Source: Chrysaora quinquecirrha | Taxonomy: Eukaryota; Cnidaria; Scyphozoa; Semaeostomeae; Pelagiidae | NCBI GenBank assembly: GCA_014526335.1 | Contig: JACTAT010000043.1 | Coordinates: 2,329,206-2,393,205, forward strand | DNA length: 64,000 nucleotides | Direction of reading: 5' to 3' | Shown: piece after piece, positions 57,187 through 64,000 of the stretch | Numbering within the stretch: position 1 is the first letter of the stretch | Layout: each line of letters begins with the position of its first letter | Translations under genes and position numbers: made by a program | The notes under the pieces: model-generated | What the model saw: only the letters and a program-made list of their open reading frames with translations | The model's database searches: none | Told to the model about the DNA's origin: nothing

Positions 57187-57751
57187 CACTCATTTTTTTA
57201 TAAGAAACTATGCTAAATCTTCGTACCAGAGTTTCTTAGCTTTCACCCCAATTATGGTACGAAAAGTTTCTTAGCAAGTTTCTTAACATAAAAACCTAAT
57301 TTTCCTTCATATACCGTCGTATTTTCTTATACCATCATATACCTTCATATTTTCTATCACTGCCAAACATGAATTGGATATAGAGAAGCAAAAATAAATG
57401 CAAATTTCATTGCAAACAGCTGAAATATCTTATTAAATGTAACCAAACTGAACTAGGAACAAAACCAAACACGTTAAAAGCTAATGTTCTCTTACAATAG
57501 CATAATCTCTACACCGTCAATGTCTTCAAATGTTATGTAATCATCTGTATCATCGTCAAAGAAAACTCGGGGAGGGCCTGCATTTAACTCTGTGGGACAG
57601 AAGTGTGGCAGTTGTTTTTCTCGTTAAGAAAAATATGAAAAGTTTTTTAACTTTTTTGGTTCACACAAAATCTCCTACCAAAGTTTCTTAAGTTTTGAAA
57701 ATCTGGCCCTACGGTTTCTTATAAACGGTTTATTATAAAAAAAAATGAGTG
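57187..57751. mobile_element. TA-flanked TIR element (565 bp) with an exon-like insert
   Basis: Left end CACTCATTTTTTTATAAG and right end TTATAAAAAAAAATGAGTG are inverted, with TA on both outer sides (57,185-57,186 and 57,752-57,753), fitting a Tc1/mariner-type MITE. Internal subrepeats with GTTTCTTA occur near each end. In the middle lies an exon-like segment on the minus strand (57,496-57,589). Confidence 0.75.
57496..57589 (-). other. Exon-like segment inside the TA element
   Basis: Bounded by GTCCCACAG and GTAAGAG, both good splice signals, and open in a frame reading LNAGPPRVFFDDDTDDYITF then EDIDGVEIML. It does not match IFT140. It may be a captured exon of another gene or part of the parent transposon; I do not recognise it. 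Confidence 0.35.
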
Positions 57752-58059
57752 TACAACAAGGTACAGAGAAAAATTAAGAAATGAGACAAAATTTCTCAAA
57801 AGCTATCACCAAAATCACCACAGTATCTGAATGAAGCAGTGGAAATATAGTTTAGGAAAAGATGAAAGAAATGAACAAATCTGCATTGGCAATTCAGCTA
57901 CAAAGGCATTGTCGTGTGGCGTGAGCGCTAATATAGTCAACACGGAGGAAGCAAACGGCAGCCATAGATCGGTTGTTCAATCCATATGAATCGAATCTTC
58001 AGTGGTTAACAGAGAGATAAGTCACCTTAACATACAACTGAAGATTATAATCAAATAGT

Positions 58060-59215
58060 TTTTGAGTTGCGATAAACAGCGGAAACATATTCGGATACAC
58101 TTTTCGAGTGTCATTTGAAAAAGCTTTTTTCATCTGACACTCTTCAGATTATAAACGTCAGAAACAGACCGAAACAAATGACGAAGGCGGAAGTTATACT
58201 TATATGCGGACCGAAATGCACCAGTCATTGTGAGTTTTAGAATTTTTAGAACGTGATAAACAGCGGAAACATTTTCAGGTATACTTGAAAGTTTTTTTCG
58301 TCTGACACTCGTAAGAGTATAAACTGTAAACTTGTGGGTTTTCAGCCCGGCCGTATCGAGCGGTCAATAGATAAAAAGCGAGGAGATGCCATCGAATGCC
58401 AACAGAAACACAAACAATGTGAACTTGCAGAACTTTTCTTTTACCATCAGATTAAATTACAGTAAGTACTAGGATAATGCTGTGAGCCGTAGCCACAAGA
58501 ACAATGAATAATTATAGTAACAGCCTTTCACAAACACTGCTACGTATACAAGTAGTTAGTGACAGCCTTTCACAAGCACTGACACGTAAAGACACATAAC
58601 ATGATAACAATATATATAGGCAACAAGAGCTCTCACAAGCCTCTTGCGCCGGCCTACTTATCCTAGACTGAAACAGTCCAACTCGCCATATCTTCTCTAG
58701 CTCTTTTCGTCTTTGCTACATTCTGTCGAATCCGCACTCTCTCTCTAGCGAACGCGAATGCTCTATTTATACATAAACGACTCTAAAATTAATTACAATA
58801 CGAATATACTTAATGACAAGCGGCTTATTTGTTGGTACAATACATCTTAATGGCAGGAAACGTAGGGAGTGCCTGTATTGGCTTAACAACTGATACCTAA
58901 CTGTACTACGGATGTACAAATACGATTCACCGAAGATTATCTTACATGAACTCTGACATTAAACCCTTAAACAAATGCGACTTAGAGATACCGATAAGAT
59001 ATACCGTATTATAACGTAAGCAACACTTACAAGAAGAAAATAAGTGAAGAAAAATAACGTAGAAATGAATGAAATGAATGAAAAACTGAAACTTGAAAAC
59101 GAGACTAGCTACCTGAAAAACTAGTCCTATTACAAAACGTCAGCAGCAAACCAAAACAAATGACTAAGGCGGAAGTTATACCCAGATGCGAAGCGAAATG
59201 CTCCAGTCAGAAAGT
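58060..59215. repeat. Duplicated segment of about 180 bp, partly split
   Basis: GATAAACAGCGGAAACAT occurs at about 58,070 and 58,255 with TCTGACACTC downstream in both. The block with CCAAAACAAATGACTAAGGC and CGGAAGTTATACCCAGATGC near 59,150 repeats CCGAAACAAATGACGAAGGC at about 58,171. The 59.1 kb piece looks like a third, separated copy. Confidence 0.55.
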
Positions 59216-59860
59216 TTTTCGGTTTTCGGAAACTGGGCGTGCGATGCACCGGCCTTTTGTTGCCTGCCTACCTAAAGCTTGTACGGTCGGTGATTCAAAC
59301 CGAAATTTCCTGTTTAACAGAAAGACTGCTGACGAAATCAAATACAAAACAAATCATTAACTCAAAAACGAAGAAAAGGGGATAGGGGGTAGATGATCGA
59401 GTAAACTGCAGCATGTCCGCAAACCACACAGAATGAACAGCACACACAGAACACCAGATATTAAACAAAGCAAAATCCCAACTGTCTCTTGCTACGGAAA
59501 TGCGGCGCGACTATGCTACGGGGTGTTGATGACTAGGAGTGAAATCACAGACTGCGGCAAGATGTAATTGAATGAACATGTGGAATGAACAACTCAAAAA
59601 GATACAACGTGAGCTAGAGACAGCAACAACAAGAGTATAAGCTAACGTCCTAGTTGTTTCAACTCAGCTTGAATCTTGATTTAACCTGTATTTAAAACTT
59701 AACTAGTACACCAACAACAACACGCGGACCTCCTAAGATTATCTTTCCAATATTCAACTACTTGTTTAAACTAATAGAAAAATCTAAATCTAAAAATCGT
59801 AGTACCGATTTCTCCACCGAAAAGTGGTACCTAGCGCAAGGTAAAAGTTTGATTTAAAAA

Positions 59861-60606
59861 ATGGTGGCAAGTCAGAGACAAGCAGCGAAGCAGCGCAAAC
59901 TAAGAAAGCCAAATTTTCAGCACCTGAACTTGCAATACACCTTTTCAACGTTTTCAAGAAATTTGGAAATTGCCTCACAGAAACATTTCGACTTCAGATT
60001 CAAATTCAGCACCTTCGTTTTAGTGTCGAGGCAAATTTTTACGATTCTAGTCATTACAATGTTGATTTAATAGCGATAAAAAGGTTGAATATTTGTAAGG
60101 GATTTGACCGTGAAAATGACTGAGGTGTAAATTTTCACCCCAAGCGATTTTCACGGTCAAACCCTTTATAAATTTTCAAACTTTTAATCGCTATAAAGTC
60201 AACATCGCAAGGATTAGAGATGTAAAAATTTCCCTCTACACTAAAATGAAGGTGCTCAGTCAGAATTTAGGGTCGAAATTTTTGTACGAACAAATTTTCG
60301 TAAATTTTGGAAACGAGGCTCTAAGTTGAAAAGGTGTATTTTAACAGAGGAGATAGAGCAAAACATAGCAACTCTCAAGTCTAAATTCACTGACACTGTT
60401 ACAAATGCCAAGAAAAAACAGAATTTGGACGGAAATCACAGCTTTCGTCAACGCTGTTGGAGTGACACACCGAACTTCTCAAAAATTCAGAGGCAAATGG
60501 AAAAATCTTGCCACTGCAAAGCGTGAATGTTCAGAGATGGAAAAGAAATAAGAAGAACTGGAGGGGGACCACAACCAAAACGTCCCTCTGCTACAGATAC
60601 ATTAAC
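59861..60606 (+). pseudogene. Second Harbinger Myb/SANT-like gene, split by a MITE
   Basis: Before the MITE the frame gives SSEAAQTKKAKFSAPELA. After it comes LTEEIEQNIATLKSKFTDTV, then in another frame IWTEITAFVNAVGVTHRTSQ and GKWKNLATAKRECSEMEKK, then EIRRTGGGPQPKRPSATDTL and a stop. This is the order of a Myb/SANT-like (NAIF1-type) domain with its downstream TGGGP motif. The palindromic MITE at 59,938-60,336 separates the two halves at ELA / LTEE. Orientation relative to the transposase at 62.5-63.3 kb is the same as in the intact element at 45-47 kb. Confidence 0.7.
59938..60336. mobile_element. Palindromic MITE (399 bp) inserted in the SANT-like gene
   Basis: Begins CACCTTTTCAAC and ends GTTGAAAAGGTG, with TA on each side (59,936-59,937 and 60,337-60,338). 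The arms pair over most of the element: GTAAGGGATTTGACCGTG answers CACGGTCAAACCCTTTAT, and CAGCACCTTCGTTTTAGTGT answers ACACTAAAATGAAGGTGCTC. The centre is a loop of about 25 bp near 60,120. No ORF. Confidence 0.85.
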
Positions 60607-60944
60607 GTAGTGCAGCTCGCTTATTTAATAATGTTACTCAAAGGATTTGCAGACGAATAGAAGGGACACAAATATTTACTTTGTTTTGACAGTCATTGAG
60701 ATCGCACCTTGACGAGGGGTACACATAAGAAGGGTGCAGTAGGCCCCTCGAATAAGTAAGCACATATTGACAAGGTATAAAGCAATAATAAGTAAAAGTT
60801 ATAACCTAACTATAAACGATGCAACATAGCTGTGTGGCCTACCGCCAAGATGCAACCCCAAAACAGTTACTAGTAATGAGTTCTTAGATTCTATATGCTT
60901 CTTTTGGTACAAAATGAGCTGTGCGTTCGGCGTGTGGTGCTAAT

Positions 60945-62310
60945 TAACAAAACAGGGCCAATTGGAAGCGAGACAGAGCATCTGCGATACTGTTATCTGT
61001 TCCTGCTATGTGCATGATGTTGATTTTGAACTCCTTTTTTGCAGCGATAAAAAACAGACGGTAAGTAACGACATCATGGTTGGGCATATTGTGCTTTGAG
61101 CGGCCCATATGTAGATGATTGCACGATTGTCACAATGAAACAGCAGCCGTTCGCCTCGAAATGACGGACCCCATAATGTTGTAAAAGTTATTTACTTGCT
61201 CGTTGACATTAGCTCTTTGGGTGAGCTCCTCCGCAGCCGTTGTTGCTGAATGTTTGTGGGAATTTGCAGTTTGGGTCTCGGCCACGATTTTGGTTGAAAA
61301 ATCTACATGGCTTGTGGCTGGGAGGGGCTGGTGTGGAAGAAAACTAGTGCAGCTTTGAAATATCGCTGGTGAAGGTGATGTGGCGGCTGAGGGGCAACGA
61401 ACGAATTAATCGAAAACATAATTGTCGTGACGATCCAAGGGAAGTCCTGTGATCGCCGTGTTCATGGAAAGCAATATCAAAACGGAACTAGGTGTTGAAA
61501 GGATAGGCTTTGTTTATATTACAGATTGCTTCTCGATAAGACAACAATTCTTAGGTGGAATGGGGACGAAAAGAGGTCATACCCCTGACAAAAACGTTCC
61601 AAGCTTCTAGCCACCCTAGAAAATTTGTCATTTTGGCTTTTTTCTTGTTTGACGCTAATGCTGACGTATTGTTATTTGGGCTATCTTTAATTAGTTGTAG
61701 GTAAAATGTTGACTGCTGCTGGGCGATATCATGGAGGGACTGAAGAAGAAGGTTGTTGAAATCAACATACTCTTTGGCTTGGAGGGCTTTATGGATTTTT
61801 GCCGGGAGTGGAGGGAGCTTCTTAGCTTTAGAGTATGAATTATCGTGAAGCAAGCTCATACCTAGTTCTTCCAGAGTTGGCATAGGAAGGACTGGGTTCT
61901 GACTTGTCCTAGTTTCTTGTCTCCTTTCGCTGGGATGTTGATTTGGAGCCACAATGGATGAAGTAGGTGAGAGTTGCTGAACTGCTGTTGGTTCTGGCAC
62001 AGAAATTTGCTCCCTTTGGATCGTCTGCTGCTGCAATGAGTGAACTTCTTCTCGTATTATATTCCTCAATTCTTCTCGGTTCAGAATAATAATATTACTT
62101 GACTGCATGCATTCTGTTTATTGCCTTGCTGGGGGTTGATTCTCATTTGAATCCGCTTGCCTTTGCTCTTCATTGTTCGTCGGTAAGGATGCACGGTCTG
62201 CTTGCCCATTATGAAAATAATCAAAGAGCCTTTTTGCAATAGCTTCTCTCTTGCCCTAAGGGACATGAGCTCGTCTGGTTTACGATTTATGTTAGAAGAA
62301 CGCTGCATTT
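60945..62310 (-). mobile_element. DIRS/Ngaro-like retroelement fragment (ORF1 plus RNase H end)
   Basis: On the minus strand, an upstream frame (62,081-62,308) leads into ORF1 (61,551-62,108). This is followed by a cysteine-rich piece CRFFNQNRGRDPNCKFPQTF near 61,250 and then an RNase H-like end with ERLLFHCDNRAIIYIW and KEFKINIMHIAGTDNSIADA. The combination of this ORF1 type with an RNase H ending in a DNxIADALSRFQ motif is what I know from DIRS/Ngaro-like elements of cnidarians. The RT core and tyrosine recombinase are absent here. Confidence 0.55.
61551..62108 (-). CDS. DIRS-like ORF1 (gag-like) protein, partial
   Basis: A 185-residue open frame. It has a Q-rich N-terminal coiled-coil-like region (HSLQQQTIQREQ), a P/S/T-rich linker, then KLPPLPAKIHKALQAKEYVD and FLGWLEAWNVFVRGMTSFRP. 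The last two blocks are the recurring signature of ORF1 proteins upstream of RT in this retroelement type. The frame ends early relative to the expected continuation, which resumes in other frames downstream as a cysteine-rich segment. Function (RNA binding or particle assembly) is inferred from position. Confidence 0.5.
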   Translation of the reverse strand: MQSSNIIILNREELRNIIREEVHSLQQQTIQREQISVPEPTAVQQLSPTSSIVAPNQHPSERRQETRTSQNPVLPMPTLEELGMSLLHDNSYSKAKKLPPLPAKIHKALQAKEYVDFNNLLLQSLHDIAQQQSTFYLQLIKDSPNNNTSALASNKKKAKMTNFLGWLEAWNVFVRGMTSFRPHST

Positions 62311-62559
62311 TATTGTTCAGGGCGAAGAAATCGATATCAGTTTAAAAAAACCAACGTACTTCAACGAAAGCAGTAATAGACTGACGGGTCGGAGGGCAAT
62401 GCCGTGGAAGACGTACCAACTGACGGGGTATAGGATAGAGGCTAAAGGGTGAAAACGAGGCTCACCTTTCTCCCTTAATCCACATTTACGCCGTGCTTAG
62501 ATGCTGCGAACAATAAAAATCGTCCCGTTCCTTGGCCTCAAATCGTACTCTTACGGGGG

Positions 62560-63300
62560 CTCTTCAATTATGATGCAGACCCATTCAGGTGCCAGTTTTA
62601 TCTCAGGATGGAGTACATGGAATCTTCTTTTCCAACGGCTAAACGTTTGCTCAATAACTACTTTTGTTTTGGTGTAAGCAATGTTATAATCGCTCATCTG
62701 CTGAGGAGGATGGAGTGCCATAGGGTGTCATGAGATATGGGTTGCATGCATAGCCTGCGTCGCCAAGTAGGGTGCCACCGTCTAATGAATGTTTATTCGC
62801 CTCATGGTATTCTTTTGCTGCTGATGTTCGAAATATATGACTGTCGTATAAACTTCCCGGCCAGCGAGCTATGACGTTGGTGAACATGCCTGCAAAAGTT
62901 AAAATGAGCTAAATTTCAGTGAACAATTTTTGTTATATTCTATGTAGTTGTCACGTATAGTGTACAACATTTTGAGTGGAATAATACTTTTCTGACATCC
63001 TATAATCAAAGTAAACTACAAAAAACCGCTATTTGACTGATAGTTCAAAAATGATGTTTACAAATTTATTTAGAGTTGAAGCATGCGCAGCAAAAGTTGT
63101 TGAAAATAGTTTCTTAGATTTTTAAGTGTAAATATTCCGTATAGTAAATCAACTCATATCAAATGATGCACAGAGAATATACAGTAAATAAAATCAAAAC
63201 ATATTCAAATAATCCAACCTTTATGATCACAAACTCCTTGAACATTTATGGAATGGAAGCCTTTACGATTTCTTCGCCAGCAGTCTTGATACATTGAAAA
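62560..63300 (-). pseudogene. Second Harbinger (HARBI1-like) transposase, degraded, with an intron
   Basis: An upstream exon ends NRKGFHSINVQGVCDHKG at 63,219 before a GT donor. The next exon starts at 62,889 after TTTTGCAG and reads MFTNVIARWPGSLYDSHIF and LLGDAGYACNPYLMTPYGTP, and the codons join exactly across a 329-bp intron. After a frame change near 62,715 comes TKTKVVIEQTFSRWKRRFHV, the conserved glutamate region. The DDE second aspartate (LLGDAGY) and glutamate are visible; the first aspartate region is lost. Confidence 0.75.
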
Positions 63301-63654
63301 ACACTCTTGACACTGTCGACTAATCTACGCCAATAGTATCCCCAATTACATGCAAGAGCTGTCACTCGCGTAAAATCGCAAAGCGATAAATAGTTAGTCG
63401 ATGGGTCGTAATCCATGATTTCTTTTAGTTTTCCTTTCTAATGCGTCTTCAATTCCAATCTAAGATGAAGTTTTTGACGTTTTTCCAAATCTATAGCGAG
63501 CGCGGAGCTGTTCGTCCGTAACGTCTAAAATATTTCTGTTCAGGTGATAATTCCGAGGCTCGGGGGGTAACTTAACAGTTTTGGGGGTACGGGGACATGC
63601 CATTATTTAGGGGTACTTTTTTCTGTAAAGAGCGGAATTATCGATATCGTTTTT

Positions 63655-63975
63655 AGAAGCATGTGCGGAATTTTGGGTACCATTTGAGGAAACATGCAGA
63701 ATTATGGGTACTAATCTGGAGAAATTTTGAAAAATTAAGCTTATCATTTACAAAATGTGCAGTCAGAATTGATAACTCTTTGGCCTATCAGCAAGGTTGC
63801 CCTTTAAACATTACTTGCTTTTCATCAGATGATTTTGTTGTCTTAAAATGTTCTTTGCTTTCCGGAAAATTGGGCATAACATTCATCATGTTTGCGGAAT
63901 TATGGGTGACAATTTTTATCAGGTTTGCGGAATTATGGGTCACAATTTTTCAGACGTGGGCGGAATTATGGGTCC
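63655..63975. repeat. Short tandem repeat with GCGGAATTATGGGT core
   Basis: At least five units with the core GCGGAATTATGGGT, spaced about 33 bp at the right end (near 63,894, 63,927 and 63,960) and two diverged units near 63,664 and 63,695. A frame stays open through them (63,663-63,989), but its repeated LWVTIF-type peptide follows from the repeat. Confidence 0.7.
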
Positions 63976-64000
63976 AAATTTTGGACTGAAATGGCACGTC

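Noticed and set aside
57496..57589. Exon-like segment considered as an upstream exon of IFT140
   Set aside because: Its acidic sequence does not match the expected propeller-1 region, and it lies inside a TIR element.

Overview
The window looks like nuclear DNA of an early-branching animal, most likely a cnidarian and perhaps an anthozoan such as a coral. That placement is an inference. It rests on the AT-rich, intron-rich structure, an animal ciliary gene with exons of 44 to 197 bp separated by introns of up to about 17.6 kb, and the mixture of PIF/Harbinger, hAT, gypsy, DIRS-like and non-LTR elements. There are no bacterial operons.

One host gene spans almost everything: IFT140, the core subunit of the intraflagellar transport A complex, on the minus strand. 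I can place 16 exons between 57,008 (5' side) and 3,911 (3' side), about 1.96 kb of coding sequence. They correspond roughly to residues 120 to 800 of the human protein (end of the first WD40 propeller, all of the second propeller, start of the TPR region). Splice phase agrees at every junction except one (exon ending 5,753 to exon starting 4,806), where an exon is missing or degraded. The exon at 29,082-29,231 carries a one-base frameshift in a GGGGAAAAA run. First exons and the TPR half lie outside the window or were not recognised.

The introns are a layered collection of mobile and tandem DNA. From the left: a reversed composite repeat (300-1,190), a broken ZMYM1-like hAT transposase (1,261-2,563), a gypsy gag remnant touching an IFT140 splice site (13,755-14,345), the 3' end of a LINE-like element (14,995-16,117), a TIR element (16,535-17,040), a 51-bp satellite (21,755-22,752), an hAT-type MITE with an 8-bp target duplication (22,782-23,127), two foldback structures (30,763-33,612 and 33,735-35,856), a 330-bp hairpin element (36,750-37,080), a modular composite repeat with two tRNA-like Pol III promoters (37,195-39,990), a small LTR element without genes (39,996-41,757), a 123-bp satellite (42,525-43,640), a complete PIF/Harbinger transposon (44,900-47,680), a CR1/Jockey-like LINE relic (50,090-51,270), and a TA-flanked TIR element carrying an exon-like segment (57,187-57,751).

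The right end (59.8-63.4 kb) is a second, decayed Harbinger. Its Myb/SANT gene is split by a palindromic MITE, and a DIRS-like retroelement fragment lies between that gene and its transposase. Several otherwise clean ORFs share single-base length differences in homopolymers, so some apparent frameshifts may be assembly errors rather than biology.
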